Shown: positions 47,025 through 57,435, numbered from the stretch's first letter. The stretch is DNA of 64,000 bases from an uncultured SAR116 cluster alpha proteobacterium (GCA_902517815.1 CABYED010000005.1:31794-95793); one strand, 5' to 3'. Numbers and translations are program-made. Notes: generated by a model from the sequence alone, not told the origin.

Positions 47025-47252
47025 TTAGAATGTGAATAATAGTAATAGCGCAATAACTAGTGCAAAAAGCGCAACTGCTTCTGTAAGAGCAAATCCTAAA
47101 ATAGCTATTCCAAAAACTTCGTTTTTTGCTGCCGGGTTTCTACCAACTGCTGTGACTAATGAAGCAAAAATATTACCAATTCCAACTCCAACTCCGGCTA
47201 GAGCTATAACGGCTAAACCAGCTCCTATTAATTTTGCGGCATCCATTTCCAT
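47025..47252 (-). CDS. atpE: ATP synthase F0 subunit c
   Basis: 75-aa hairpin of two membrane helices forming the rotor ring. The ion-carrying carboxylate is Glu58 in [19 protein letters not shown], the loop motif is GRNPAA (38-43), and the first helix has the alternating glycines [10 protein letters not shown]. No sodium-type signature is evident, so proton use is expected. A strong ribosome-binding site (AAAGGA) precedes the ATG, in keeping with need for many copies per complex. Confidence 0.97.
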   Translation of the reverse strand: MEMDAAKLIGAGLAVIALAGVGVGIGNIFASLVTAVGRNPAAKNEVFGIAILGFALTEAVALFALVIALLLLFTF

Positions 47253-47293
47253 ATTTTTTTCCTTTCTTAAGTAATTTTAAATTTAGTAATGAA

Positions 47294-48037
47294 TTAGTGT
47301 AAATGTATTGCATCGTGAAGGTACATACATGTTAAAATACTGAAAACATAAGCTTGAAGCGCGGCTACTAAAAATTCCAGTCCTGTCAAACCAATAACTG
47401 CCAAAAGAGGTAACACAGCTCCTGCTTTTAAAATTCCACCTGCTGATCCCATCATTATTATGAGTCCAGCAAATACCTTCATCATTGTATGTCCGGCTAA
47501 CATATTAGCAAATAATCTAACAGATAAACTAATTGGACGGATAAAGTAAGAGATAATCTCAATTGGTATCAGCAGAGGTGCTAGGCCAATTGGTACTCCA
47601 GATGGAAAAAAGTATGTAAAAAATTTAAAGCCATGTTTTAAAATTGCAATAATTGTAACTCCTACGAAAATAATTGCAGCCAATGTAAAGGTAACTGCTA
47701 TTTGTGAAGTAAAAGTGTAACTGTAGGGTATCATTCCAAGTAGATTTCCAAATAGAATAAACATAAATAAAGTGAATATAAATGGAAAGTAGGCTTGACT
47801 ACCTTTGCCTGCATTTTCTTTAACCATATTTGCAACAAACTCATATGACATTTCAACTAAGGATTGAAATCTTCCAGGTATAAGTGCTTGCTTTCTTGAT
47901 CCAAAATATAAAAAACAAACTGACCCAAGAATAGACAACATCATGAATAGAGAAGCGTTAGTGAATGATACATCAATACCCATAAAGTTGAGTTCGTATA
48001 AAGTTTTAATTGTAAATTGTTCAACCGGTGAATTCAT
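47294..48037 (-). CDS. atpB: ATP synthase F0 subunit a
   Basis: 247 aa with five or six membrane helices. The essential Arg is in SLSVRLFANMLAGHTMMK, and the final helices have ALQAYVFSILTCMYLHDAIHLH. Forms the half-channels that couple proton flow to rotation of the c ring. Starts 1 bp after the atpI stop and is followed by atpE after 41 bp. Confidence 0.97.
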   Translation of the reverse strand: MNSPVEQFTIKTLYELNFMGIDVSFTNASLFMMLSILGSVCFLYFGSRKQALIPGRFQSLVEMSYEFVANMVKENAGKGSQAYFPFIFTLFMFILFGNLLGMIPYSYTFTSQIAVTFTLAAIIFVGVTIIAILKHGFKFFTYFFPSGVPIGLAPLLIPIEIISYFIRPISLSVRLFANMLAGHTMMKVFAGLIIMMGSAGGILKAGAVLPLLAVIGLTGLEFLVAALQAYVFSILTCMYLHDAIHLH

Positions 48038-48038
48038 C

Positions 48039-48347
48039 TTATTTTTCTTTTTCGTTAAAAAATCCCATTTTCAAACCTTTGCCAGTCAAAACTCTCCAAA
48101 GGTTATATATCCCAGCTACACCACCTAATAAAAAAAATACTAATAGAAATAATGGAGTTGTATTAAACCACTGATCTATTGTCCATCCTAAGCCCGCACC
48201 AATTAGCAAACCTGCGAGTAATTCTGTTCCAACTCTATAGTAAATATTAAGCGAATCTGTGTCTTTAAATGTTTTTTTATAATCCTTCTTAGCTAGTGCA
48301 ACATCTATTCTTTTTGATAAATTTTCTTTTTTATTTAAAGTGCTCAT
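48039..48347 (-). CDS. atpI: ATP synthase protein I
   Basis: 102 aa with a charged N-terminus and two helices (YRVGTELLAGLLIGAGLGWTIDQWF, FLLVFFLLGGVAGIYNLWRVL), typical of the AtpI/Zn-ribbon-free small protein that begins F0 operons and assists c-ring assembly. An 85-bp gap to smc upstream probably contains the F0 operon promoter. Confidence 0.9.
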   Translation of the reverse strand: MSTLNKKENLSKRIDVALAKKDYKKTFKDTDSLNIYYRVGTELLAGLLIGAGLGWTIDQWFNTTPLFLLVFFLLGGVAGIYNLWRVLTGKGLKMGFFNEKEK

Positions 48348-48432
48348 ACTATACTTTCAAATGAAAACTATAAGCGTGCTTAAATTATTTTGAGCTAACA
48401 AATAAGTCAAGAGTTTACTTCAAAAACTTTAA

Positions 48433-51400
48433 TTAGGCTATATCCTTTATTTTATTTGCTTGTTCTAAATCAACAGAAACGAGTCTACTTATGCCTTTTT
48501 GTTCCATAGTCACACCAAAAAGCCTATTCATTTTAGCCATAGTCAATCTATGGTGTGTCACAACTAAAAAATAGGTTTCTGTTTCATCTACTATTTTATC
48601 TAGTAAGTTACAGAATCTGCTAACATTACTATCATCCAAAGCAGCATCTACCTCATCTAAAATACATATTGGAGCAGGATTGCATAAGAAAACAGAAAAA
48701 ATGAGAGATATGGCTGTTAAAGCTTGTTCTCCACCTGACAACAAGGAAAGTAATTGCATTTTTTTTCCAGGTGGACTTGCTAATATTTCCAACCCAGCTT
48801 TAAGAGGATCATCATCTCCAACTAATTTTAATTCAGCGTCTCCACCTCCAAAAAGCTCTTTAAAAAGATTCTTAAAGTTTTTATTTACGAGCTCAAAACT
48901 ATCTTTAAGACGTTGTCTGCCTTCTTTATTTAATTCAAAAATTCCACTTTTTAGTTTTTCAATTGCTAATTCTAAGTCAACTCTTTCCTTAGACATCAAT
49001 TCAATTTTTTGTCTCATTTCATTCATTTCTTCTTCAGCACGTAAATTTACAGCGCCTAATGATTCTCTTTCATTTAATAATCTTTGAACTGTTTTTTCTA
49101 AAGTTTCGATTGATGAATTTAATTCTTCGTTGTCACTTAAATTAACAATTTCTTTTAGTTGATTCGACTTTACCCTGAGTTTCTCATAAACTCTATCCTC
49201 GATATTTTCTATTTTTGTACTAGCTAGATTAAGTGCGGCTTCTACTTTTATCATATCTTCTCGAAAAGATGCTAAATTTTGTTCTGACGATTTTTCTAAT
49301 TTTTCTGCTTCATTAAGTAATGTTTCCGTATGTACTAACTTATCTGCAGCAAGGGTTCTTTTTTGTTCAGCTGTTTCAATCTTGATATTTAATTCATTCG
49401 CTTTTTCCACAAAATTATCTGGTAGCTTCTCAAGTCTTGATTTATCTTCTTTCAAGTTATCTAGTCTTTCTTTTAAAGATTTAATTCTTGTTTCTGCCTC
49501 GTCCTTTCTGTTTTCCCAATCATTTTTTTGATTGTTAATTTGCATTAGGTTTCTTTGTTGATAACTTTCCTGATTTCTAATTTGTTGCTCTGCAGCCATT
49601 GCATCTGTCAATTCGTTTCTACATTGATCAGCTGTGTTTCTGATTTTTAATTCATCTGCTAGTAAAGTTGGCAAGTTTAATGATTTTTTAGATAGTGTTT
49701 CTAAATCTACTAATTCTTTTTGAGATGTATCTAAAATATTTTGATGTTCTTTTAATAAGATATTACTTGAATTTATCTTTGAATCTAAACTTGAAATTGA
49801 TAATTTTGTGTCATTTAATTCATTATTCAGTAAGTTTATTTTAGATTCTATTTCCTTCGTTGTTCCAAAAAATTTCTTTAATTCTAACTCATTTTGATTA
49901 ATTTCATTAACAATTGTAACTTCTTCTTTTTCTTTAGATGGTAATTCATCTTGTAAATTTCTTAATTTTGTAATTTGTTGTAATCTTTCTGAATAACTAT
50001 TTTGAACACCTAAAGGTTGAACATATCCATCCCATCTCCACAAGCCTCCTTTTAAAGTTGTCAAAGCCTGTCCAAAAGATAATTCTTTTTGAAGTTTAAG
50101 AGCAGTTTTTTCATTTTCTACGATGCCTATACCGATTAATGCAATATCTAGAATTGAATTCTTTTTAATTTTTGAGATTATAGGAGTGGCACCTTTGGGT
50201 AACTTTTCTTCAAATTTAGCTGTAATTTCTTTCCAGTAAGAAATGTTCTGTTCGTCTGAATTGTCTAATTTTACAGGTGCTAATATTGTTTCACCTAGTA
50301 CCGATCCAATTGCATCTTGAAGGTTCCCTATATCATCTATTGTTGCTTCTAGAGTGTTGTTTTTGAATTCATCATAGCCTAATAGCGAAGATAAAGAATG
50401 TAAATCAGCTCTCATTACATTGAGATCATAATCTATTTTACCCTTCTTTTCTTTTAGGTTTATATTTAAATTCTCTTTAGTTTCTAATTGTTTTTTTATT
50501 AATTCTAGCTTGTTGCTTTCTTCTTTAATTAACTTTTCAATATTAACCCTTTTCTTGTTGTGCTCATCGATTAATTTTTTATCTTCAGTAATATTGAACT
50601 GTGATTTTTGATCTTCTGATTTTTTTATTTTTTCTTTTAAATTATTAATACGATTTTCCAGAACTGATTTGTCAGATTTTATTGAAAAAATTTCGGAATT
50701 AATAGATGAAAGTTTTGCATCTGCATCTTCAGATTTTATTTTAAGTTCATTTACTTTTTTTGAAGCATCATTTTTCTTAGTTGTGAAATCCTTTGTGTCT
50801 AATTGTAGCTTGTCTTTTTCTAAAAGAAGATTTGCAATTGTTTTATTTGCATCGTCTTTTATTTCAATTTCTCTTTTAATATCAGTTTCTATTTGTGTGA
50901 TTTGGTTTAGAACATTATTCAACGTAAATTTTGAAGTTGCTTCTTCTTCTTCTAATCTTATTTTTGAAATATTTAATGATTGTAAAATAGCAGCTTTTTC
51001 TGTTTCAATTTTTCTTAGCTCAGGTAGCTTATTAAAAATTTCTAGCTTTGATTTTGTGTTTTTAGATAAGTTTATTTGTGCCTCTTCAACGTTATTTTTT
51101 GATTTCTCAAATTTTGTTTCTAGTTCATCAAATTCTTTTTCAGCGGTATTTAGTAATGACAAGAAAAGCGAAGCTTCTGCTTTTCTTAATCTATCTCCTA
51201 CTGACCTGTAACGAGCCGCCTTTCTACCTTGTTTTTCTAATTCAATTAGTTGTTCATTGTATGTATTCTCAATATCTAACAACCTACTTAAGTTATCAGT
51301 AGCTCCGTTTAATTTTAATTCCGCTTCATGTCTCCTATTATGTAACCCTTTAATGTTTGCGGCTTCTTCAAGAATTATTCTTCTATCTTCAAGACTGTAC

Positions 51401-51861
51401 TCAATTATTTGTGAAATCCTTCCCTGACTTACAATTCCTGATGATCGAGCTCCAGTAGAGGTATCTGCAAAAATTAATTGTACATCTCTCGCTCTAACTT
51501 GTTTAGAATTAACCCTGTAAGTCGAACCTTTATCTCGTTCAATTTTTCTTGAAATTTCAATTTCATCAAATTGATTAAAATTAGCAGGAGCTTTTTTTTC
51601 AGTATTATCTAATTTAATTGTAACTTCTGCAAAATTTCTTGCTGGACGTTCATTTGATCCAGAAAAAATTACATCATCCATACCTTCGCCGCGCATTTGT
51701 CTTGCTGAGTTTTCACCCATTACCCATTTAATAGCTTCTACAATGTTTGATTTGCCACAGCCATTTGGACCTACTATCCCTGTTAGCCCCTCATTAAGGT
51801 CTATTTCTGTTGGCTCTAAAAAAGATTTAAATCCAGAAATTCTTATCGATTTGAATTTCAT
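48433..51861 (-). CDS. smc: Chromosome segregation protein SMC
   Basis: 1142 aa. The N-terminal ATPase half has Walker A GPNGCGKSN; two long coiled coils surround a hinge (about 480-600, with LGYDEFKNNTLEATIDDIGNLQDAIGSVLGE); the C-terminal half has the signature LSGGEQ from 1041 and Walker B ICILDEVDAALDD near 1065-1077. It condenses and separates chromosomes; the kleisin partners scpA/scpB are not in the window. Follows the dsbA-like gene (18 bp), a conserved mutY-DUF721-dsbA-smc neighbourhood. Confidence 0.98.
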   Translation of the reverse strand: MKFKSIRISGFKSFLEPTEIDLNEGLTGIVGPNGCGKSNIVEAIKWVMGENSARQMRGEGMDDVIFSGSNERPARNFAEVTIKLDNTEKKAPANFNQFDEIEISRKIERDKGSTYRVNSKQVRARDVQLIFADTSTGARSSGIVSQGRISQIIEYSLEDRRIILEEAANIKGLHNRRHEAELKLNGATDNLSRLLDIENTYNEQLIELEKQGRKAARYRSVGDRLRKAEASLFLSLLNTAEKEFDELETKFEKSKNNVEEAQINLSKNTKSKLEIFNKLPELRKIETEKAAILQSLNISKIRLEEEEATSKFTLNNVLNQITQIETDIKREIEIKDDANKTIANLLLEKDKLQLDTKDFTTKKNDASKKVNELKIKSEDADAKLSSINSEIFSIKSDKSVLENRINNLKEKIKKSEDQKSQFNITEDKKLIDEHNKKRVNIEKLIKEESNKLELIKKQLETKENLNINLKEKKGKIDYDLNVMRADLHSLSSLLGYDEFKNNTLEATIDDIGNLQDAIGSVLGETILAPVKLDNSDEQNISYWKEITAKFEEKLPKGATPIISKIKKNSILDIALIGIGIVENEKTALKLQKELSFGQALTTLKGGLWRWDGYVQPLGVQNSYSERLQQITKLRNLQDELPSKEKEEVTIVNEINQNELELKKFFGTTKEIESKINLLNNELNDTKLSISSLDSKINSSNILLKEHQNILDTSQKELVDLETLSKKSLNLPTLLADELKIRNTADQCRNELTDAMAAEQQIRNQESYQQRNLMQINNQKNDWENRKDEAETRIKSLKERLDNLKEDKSRLEKLPDNFVEKANELNIKIETAEQKRTLAADKLVHTETLLNEAEKLEKSSEQNLASFREDMIKVEAALNLASTKIENIEDRVYEKLRVKSNQLKEIVNLSDNEELNSSIETLEKTVQRLLNERESLGAVNLRAEEEMNEMRQKIELMSKERVDLELAIEKLKSGIFELNKEGRQRLKDSFELVNKNFKNLFKELFGGGDAELKLVGDDDPLKAGLEILASPPGKKMQLLSLLSGGEQALTAISLIFSVFLCNPAPICILDEVDAALDDSNVSRFCNLLDKIVDETETYFLVVTHHRLTMAKMNRLFGVTMEQKGISRLVSVDLEQANKIKDIA

Positions 51862-51879
51862 TTGTTTTCCAATTTTACC

Positions 51880-52506
51880 TTAAGACTTTTTTGCGTTAAT
51901 TGACTTCAAAAGTTCTTTTTCAAAGTCTTTGAAAGATAGAGCTCCAGAAATTTTATATTTATCATTTACAATGAAAGTTGGAGTGGAGTTTATATCAAAG
52001 TTTTTAGACTCTTCCTCCATTTTTGTAACAATTTCCTGCATAAGAGGAATGTTTTGAGAAATATCATTAAATTTTTTTGATGATATGCCAAATAATTTTG
52101 CGATTGATTGTAATTCATTCAAAGGATTTTTTGAATATGCCCATTGTTTCTGCTTTTTTAGTAAAATGCTAACAGCTTCTATATATCCATCCTTTGTTGG
52201 TATTGATCTAGCTAATGTAGCTGCTATAACGGCAAGTCTGTCAAGAGGGTAATCAATAAATTCTAATTGAACTTTACCCGTATCAATGTATTTTTTTTTG
52301 AGTTGAGGTAATGTTTTTATATGAAAGTTAGAACAGTGACCACAGGTTAATGAAAAGAATTCTTTTATTTTAATAGGTGCATTATTAGAACCCAAAAATT
52401 GTTTTCGCATCAACTCGTTTAATGAGGTTTGATTTGAAAAACCTTTTTTTGAAAATAAGAAAAAAGCACCAATACCTAGTAAAAATTTTCTTCTATTTAA
52501 AAACAT
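51880..52506 (-). CDS. DsbA-family periplasmic thiol-disulfide oxidoreductase
   Basis: 208 aa. The ATG at 52506 (MFLNRRKFLLGIG) is preferred over a TTG at 52518; a GGGGA ribosome-binding element lies just upstream. An N-terminal signal with RR (NRRKFLLG) is reminiscent of a twin-arginine or Sec signal. The thioredoxin fold has CGHC in FSLTCGHCSNF and the cis-Pro segment STPTFIVN. It probably oxidises or isomerises periplasmic disulfides and may work with the DsbD-like protein at 40.5 kb. Located between DUF721 and smc as in other Alphaproteobacteria. Confidence 0.9.
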   Translation of the reverse strand: MFLNRRKFLLGIGAFFLFSKKGFSNQTSLNELMRKQFLGSNNAPIKIKEFFSLTCGHCSNFHIKTLPQLKKKYIDTGKVQLEFIDYPLDRLAVIAATLARSIPTKDGYIEAVSILLKKQKQWAYSKNPLNELQSIAKLFGISSKKFNDISQNIPLMQEIVTKMEEESKNFDINSTPTFIVNDKYKISGALSFKDFEKELLKSINAKKS

Positions 52507-52604
52507 ATTTTTCCCCAAATTTTTTTGCTCATTTAAAATTTCAAATAATAATAATCTTATATACTAAGATTAATGTACAAAGAACAAGATTTTATAAAAT
52601 GCGA

Positions 52605-53042
52605 CTATTTTTTTCTAGAAATCTCAAATTCTTGCATTGCTAATTTCAGTTCGCTGTCTGGAAGTATATTAGACTCCAAATTTTCTAGAGTATTTTCCAA
52701 AGTACGTTTAATAGGTTCTTTTTTAATTTCAAAGTTGTTCTGAATGTCAGCTTGAATGATTTTTATTTTTGATATTGCTTTAAACCCGAATCGAGCATTA
52801 ATTTGATCCAATAGAAGTGGAATTGCGTATTGAACTTCGAGTCCGAAGCCATTTTGGACTTTGATTGTTATTTGGCCATCGATATTTTTTTTTCTACCAA
52901 ATTTTATTTTATGTGGAATTGTTATATCTGCATATTGACCTGCAATATGTGCCCAATTGAAAAATATATGATTTTGAATAGATCCTAATCTACTCAGATT
53001 TTTCTCAACAATATTTTCTGTGATTTTTAATAAAGACTTCAT
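52605..53042 (-). CDS. DUF721 (DciA-like) protein
   Basis: 145 aa. The domain is seen in VEKNLSRLGSIQNHIFFNWAHIAGQYADITIPHKIKF followed by IKVQNGFGLEVQYAIPLLLDQINARFG. DUF721 proteins include DciA, a helicase operator that helps load DnaB in bacteria lacking DnaC; the alphaproteobacterial members near mutY are placed in the same family. Function here is inferred from the family. Divergent from mutY across 56 bp. Confidence 0.82.
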   Translation of the reverse strand: MKSLLKITENIVEKNLSRLGSIQNHIFFNWAHIAGQYADITIPHKIKFGRKKNIDGQITIKVQNGFGLEVQYAIPLLLDQINARFGFKAISKIKIIQADIQNNFEIKKEPIKRTLENTLENLESNILPDSELKLAMQEFEISRKK

Positions 53043-53098
53043 ATGTTAACAATCATTTTAAATTAAATTTTTTTGATTTTATTATATAATAAAATTCT

Positions 53099-54214
53099 AT
53101 GACACAGTTAAAAAAAAATAACTACAATACTTTTTCTAATTCATTGTTATCTTGGTACGACTTTAATAGAAGAATTTTACCCTGGAGGGCGCCTCCAGGT
53201 GAGATTTCAAATCCTTATTTTGTTTATTTATCAGAAATTATGTTGCAACAAACTGTAGTAAAAACAGTAATACCATATTTTTTAAAGTTTGTTAGAAAAT
53301 GGCCTGACATTAATGCCCTTGCAAAAGCAGAATTACATGAGATTAATTCATATTGGGCAGGACTTGGCTATTATAGAAGAGCTAAAAATTTGCATGAAAC
53401 AGCAAAAATAATTTCTAATAAATATGATGGATTTTTCCCTATAGATAAAAATTCTTTAATGGCCCTTCCTGGAATAGGCGAATATACATCATCAGCCATT
53501 ATGGCTATAGCATTTAATAGAAAATCAAATGTTATAGATGGAAATGTTGAAAGAGTTTTTTCAAGATTTTATGCGGTTGAAAAACCCATAAAGGAATCAA
53601 AGATTTTTATCAAAAACATTGCTGAAAAACACCTTCCTGATAACAGGCATGGAGATTATGCACAAGCCTTAATGGATTTAGGTTCATTAATTTGCATTCC
53701 TAAGTCACCAAGATGTAAAATGTGTCCTTTATTAGCTATTTGTGACGTCGGGGGCACAACTAGTGCTAAGCAATATCCAATAAAACTTCCAAAAAAAGAA
53801 AAAGAAGAGCGGTATGGATTATTCTTCTATTTACAGAATAAAGATGGTGCTGTTTTGTTTGAAACCAATAAGAGTAGTGGACTTTTAGCCAACATGGATG
53901 TGTTGCCCTCGATAGGCTGGTATGAAGAAAGTAATAGATTTAAAAAATCTCCAAAATTTAATAAAAAAAAACTTAATTTTTTAGGTATGAAATGGAAGAT
54001 ATTAGATCAGAATTTAAATCACATTTTCACTCATTTCAAACTTAATTGCTCTGTGGCAATTGCTACAATAAGTGATGAAAATGCATTGGTTAATGACTTA
54101 AGCAAAAGCTCTTACAGATTTGTACAAAAAACAAATATAAATAATTTAGCTCTCCCAAGTTTAATTAAAAAAATTTTGAATGCTTTAAAAAATAATGAGA
54201 TTCTTGATTTTTAA
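53099..54214 (+). CDS. mutY: A/G-specific adenine DNA glycosylase
   Basis: 371 aa; removes adenine mispaired with 8-oxoguanine. The helix-hairpin-helix region LPGIGEYTSSAIMAIAF precedes the catalytic Asp in VIDGNVERV; the catalytic Glu is in SEIMLQQT. The [4Fe-4S] cluster pattern C-x6-C-x2-C-x5-C is present in CIPKSPRCKMCPLLAICDV. The C-terminal NUDIX-like domain (from about 235) recognises 8-oxoG. Overlaps convergent purH by 4 bp. Confidence 0.97.
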   Translation: MTQLKKNNYNTFSNSLLSWYDFNRRILPWRAPPGEISNPYFVYLSEIMLQQTVVKTVIPYFLKFVRKWPDINALAKAELHEINSYWAGLGYYRRAKNLHETAKIISNKYDGFFPIDKNSLMALPGIGEYTSSAIMAIAFNRKSNVIDGNVERVFSRFYAVEKPIKESKIFIKNIAEKHLPDNRHGDYAQALMDLGSLICIPKSPRCKMCPLLAICDVGGTTSAKQYPIKLPKKEKEERYGLFFYLQNKDGAVLFETNKSSGLLANMDVLPSIGWYEESNRFKKSPKFNKKKLNFLGMKWKILDQNLNHIFTHFKLNCSVAIATISDENALVNDLSKSSYRFVQKTNINNLALPSLIKKILNALKNNEILDF

Positions 54215-55818
54215 TGCCTAAAATGTCTAATTGATGTAAAAATCATCGCAATATTTCTTTCATCAGCTGCTTCAATCACCTCTTTATCACGAATAGATCC
54301 ACCTGGCTGAATAACAGCGGTTACACCTGCGTTTGCCGCACCAATCAAACCATCAGCAAACGGAAAAAAAGCATCACTAGCTACAACGGATTTATATGCC
54401 ATTGACGTTTCCAATTTAGCTAAATTGGACGCCTTTTTTGCTTTTTCGTTAGCTATTGAAGTGGAATCAATTCTACTCATTTGACCTGCTCCAATACCTA
54501 CAGTTTGTAAATTTTTTGCATAAACAATAGCATTTGATTTTGTATGTTTTGCAACTTTCCATGCAAACAACAAATCATCAATTTCTTTATTTGTTGGTTT
54601 CCTTTTTGTTACTATTTTAATGTTGTCACTGTTTAAAACTTTATAGTCACGCGATTGCACTAACATCCCACCAGAAATAGATTTAAATAATAAACCTGTA
54701 TCCTCTGGCGATGCTAGTGAACCAGTTGTCAATATTCTAACATTAGGCTTGTCAGCGAAAATCTCTAAAGCTTCTCTGTCAACACTGGGAGCAATAATGA
54801 CTTCTAAAAAAAGTGATTTCATTTTGAGAGCTAAATCTTTTGTTAATTCTCTATTTATAGATACTATGCCACCAAAAGCACTTACAGGGTCAGTTTGAAG
54901 TGCCTTTTCCCAAGCAGAATTAAGATCATCGTTTTCTGCTACTCCGCAAGGATTGGCATGTTTAATTATGGCAACAGCAGGTTTTTTGAATTCACAGATT
55001 AGCTCAAATGCGGCGTCCGCGTCATTTACATTATTATAAGAAAGTTCTTTGCCTTGAAGTTTTTTACTATTTGTAATTCCTTTTCTTTTATCAGATGTTT
55101 TATAAAGTGCTGCTTTTTGATGTGGGTTTTCACCGTATCGCATTTCATATGATTTATTTAAATTAATTGACAAATTTTCAGGAAAAGTTGATGAGATAAT
55201 CTCTTTATCTTCTAACCAATCTGAAATAGCGTTATCGTATTCGTTAGTTAATCTAAATGCCTTTGCGGCAAGATATTTTCTGTAAGAGTACTTAATTTTT
55301 CCGTTGTTATAAATTTGTGAAATAAATTCTGGATAGTCATTGGGATCTGTAACAACTGTTACAAATTCATGATTTTTTGCTCCAGCTCTAATCATTGCTG
55401 GTCCGCCAATATCAATATTTTCTATTATATCTCTGTTTTTAGACGTTTTTTGTAACGTCTCTCTAAATTTATATAAATTAATAATCAAGAGATTTATTTC
55501 GTAAATATCATGTTTCTGAATTTGTTCTAAGTGTGAAGGATCGTCTCTTCTAAAAAGAATACCACCATGTATTTTAGGATTTAAGGTTTTAACTCTTCCA
55601 TCTAAAATTTCAGGAAAGTTTGTTTGATCTGATACTTCTTTTACAGGAATAGAATTTTGTTTTAAATATTTAGCAGTTCCTCCTGTAGAGAGAATTTCTA
55701 TTTTATTTTTTACTAAAACTTTAGCTATTTTTTCAAGATCACGTTTATCTGTTACTGAAATTAGAGCTCTTTTGATTTTGATATCTTTTGTAAAAAAAAT
55801 TTCTTTTTTATTATTCAT
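54211..55818 (-). CDS. purH: Bifunctional AICAR transformylase/IMP cyclohydrolase
   Basis: 535 aa; last two steps of IMP synthesis. The N-terminal cyclohydrolase has IKRALISVTDKRDLE, STGGTAKYLK and GGRVKTLHP-like GRVKTLNPKIHGG; the C-terminal transformylase has MRYGENPHQKAALY, VAIIKHANPCGVA and FPFADGLIGAANAGVTAVIQPGGSIRDKEVI. It is downstream of the heparinase-like gene, the usual rsmB-heparinase-purH order. The other purine gene of the window is purD. Confidence 0.98.
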   Translation of the reverse strand: MNNKKEIFFTKDIKIKRALISVTDKRDLEKIAKVLVKNKIEILSTGGTAKYLKQNSIPVKEVSDQTNFPEILDGRVKTLNPKIHGGILFRRDDPSHLEQIQKHDIYEINLLIINLYKFRETLQKTSKNRDIIENIDIGGPAMIRAGAKNHEFVTVVTDPNDYPEFISQIYNNGKIKYSYRKYLAAKAFRLTNEYDNAISDWLEDKEIISSTFPENLSINLNKSYEMRYGENPHQKAALYKTSDKRKGITNSKKLQGKELSYNNVNDADAAFELICEFKKPAVAIIKHANPCGVAENDDLNSAWEKALQTDPVSAFGGIVSINRELTKDLALKMKSLFLEVIIAPSVDREALEIFADKPNVRILTTGSLASPEDTGLLFKSISGGMLVQSRDYKVLNSDNIKIVTKRKPTNKEIDDLLFAWKVAKHTKSNAIVYAKNLQTVGIGAGQMSRIDSTSIANEKAKKASNLAKLETSMAYKSVVASDAFFPFADGLIGAANAGVTAVIQPGGSIRDKEVIEAADERNIAMIFTSIRHFRH

Positions 55819-55886
55819 GTATAAACTTTTAAATTTGTTGAATGACTTTCAAATAATTTCTTTTCATGAGATAAGTCAACTAAAAA

Positions 55887-57431
55887 TTATTTTTGAAGTT
55901 CAAATGCCCAATTACAAGAAATACTTTTGTAAGCTCTTATTTTTTCTAAGTTTAAAATAATACTGAGCTCTTTACATGGCTTTGGGCCATTAGGAGTAAA
56001 CATTACTGAATTTTCTATGCTTATATTTTTATTGTTAGAGCTCATTTTCCATACATAACCTTTTTGATGATTTAATAGTATTGAACCACTTCTTGTTTTT
56101 ATGAGTTCAATCCCTGGATATAAATGAAAACGAATATATGCGTTTTTGGGAATTGAACCAATATTGCCAATATTTAAAATTTCATCTCTTCCTCTAATTT
56201 CATTTTTTTTATTAGAAAGGTATATTTGTCTTTTGTGGTGAACACCAAAAATTGTTTCGTACCCTGAATGAGTTACATCTAATAAATTACCATCTTTAGT
56301 TTTTCCAAATTGGATATTTGATATTCTTGTAATTCTTCTCCCATTGAGGTCTATATTATTTCTATCATCTATATTCAGGCTAGAATGAGCCGCCGTAGAG
56401 GAAAGAGAATTTTTCATATTTTTATATTTTGAGTTATTAATTTCTCCAAGGTTGGAAATTATCTTTTCTTTTTTATAAAAAAATTCAAAACCAAATAGGC
56501 TAGCTTTTTTATTATGAATTGTTTTTTTATTTAGTCCTATATCTACAAATAAAACAGAATTCATATTTGACAACCTACAAAACCCAGTTTCTTCAGCAAG
56601 GCTAAAAATCCTATTTTTATATCCAATTCTATTTAAAGTTTGCTTTATAATTTCTTTTCGTATTAAGGAACCACCATGAAACCATGAAAAATATTCATCA
56701 GGCATTTGAAAACTTCTACAAAACTCTCCCATTTTTATTGTTTTTTGATGCAACCCATCAGCATCTACATTTTTTAAAATCGCAATTATAGATCTTATCT
56801 CAATTAAATGTCTCAATAAATTTAATTGCTTAACAGGACTTCTACTTATGTGCCCACCATCAGTATTAGTCAAGATTTCAAGTTTTTCATTAATAACAGT
56901 TAATAATTGATTAATATTATCTATCGTTTCGTATAAAATAGACTTAGATACTAAAATCCCTTTAATAATAATTATCTTTTCAAGGTTGTCGTTTGATAGA
57001 TCGAGTTTTAATTCAAGAAATTTAGATTGTAAGGCAACTGAATTTAAAATTTTTTTTTGAAAATCTAATCCACCACTCTCTGCAAACCAAGAATAATTAA
57101 AGCTCCAACATGAAATTCTTTCTGCCATTATTACAGAATTATATTCATGAGATCGGAGGTTATAATCTTCGTTGATCCAGTTTTCCACTAATGATCGTGC
57201 AGTCAACCTTGCTTTTATGCTTCCTTCTGATTTTAAATCTCTTATGAAATTGAATTTATTAAAATCCTGAATAGTTTTTGTATTAACTGGGTTACTTAAT
57301 ATTCTTTTTCCACTTTTAGTTGAGCCTTGCCAGTTATCAGTCAGTCTTCTTACTGGTGTTTTAGGAATTGTCACTTTAAGTTTTTGTTTAAGAAAATAAT
57401 TATTTGTAATTATATCTATTAACTTAAGCAT
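55887..57431 (-). CDS. Heparinase II/III-family protein
   Basis: 514 aa. An alpha-helical N-terminal half (toroid-like) is followed by a beta-rich C-terminal half with FRLSN-type segments: SWFHGGSLIRKEII, STAAHSSLNIDDRN, THSGYETIFGVHHKRQIYLS and YIRFHLYPGIELIKTRSGSILL, matching the heparinase_II_III C-terminal family. In Alphaproteobacteria this gene sits between rsmB and purH. A polysaccharide lyase activity is implied by the fold but the substrate is unknown, and no signal peptide is seen. Starts 4 bp after rsmB ends. Confidence 0.85.
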   Translation of the reverse strand: MLKLIDIITNNYFLKQKLKVTIPKTPVRRLTDNWQGSTKSGKRILSNPVNTKTIQDFNKFNFIRDLKSEGSIKARLTARSLVENWINEDYNLRSHEYNSVIMAERISCWSFNYSWFAESGGLDFQKKILNSVALQSKFLELKLDLSNDNLEKIIIIKGILVSKSILYETIDNINQLLTVINEKLEILTNTDGGHISRSPVKQLNLLRHLIEIRSIIAILKNVDADGLHQKTIKMGEFCRSFQMPDEYFSWFHGGSLIRKEIIKQTLNRIGYKNRIFSLAEETGFCRLSNMNSVLFVDIGLNKKTIHNKKASLFGFEFFYKKEKIISNLGEINNSKYKNMKNSLSSTAAHSSLNIDDRNNIDLNGRRITRISNIQFGKTKDGNLLDVTHSGYETIFGVHHKRQIYLSNKKNEIRGRDEILNIGNIGSIPKNAYIRFHLYPGIELIKTRSGSILLNHQKGYVWKMSSNNKNISIENSVMFTPNGPKPCKELSIILNLEKIRAYKSISCNWAFELQK

Positions 57432-57435
57432 TAAA

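Noticed and set aside
48680..49087. Plus-strand open frame of 135 codons inside smc
   Set aside because: It is antisense to the strongly conserved ATPase end of SMC; its composition (Ser/Phe/Leu-rich) is that of a shadow frame.
50669..51211. Plus-strand open frame of 180 codons inside smc
   Set aside because: Antisense to the coiled coil; Ser/Phe-rich product is the mirror of Glu/Lys codons in the real gene.
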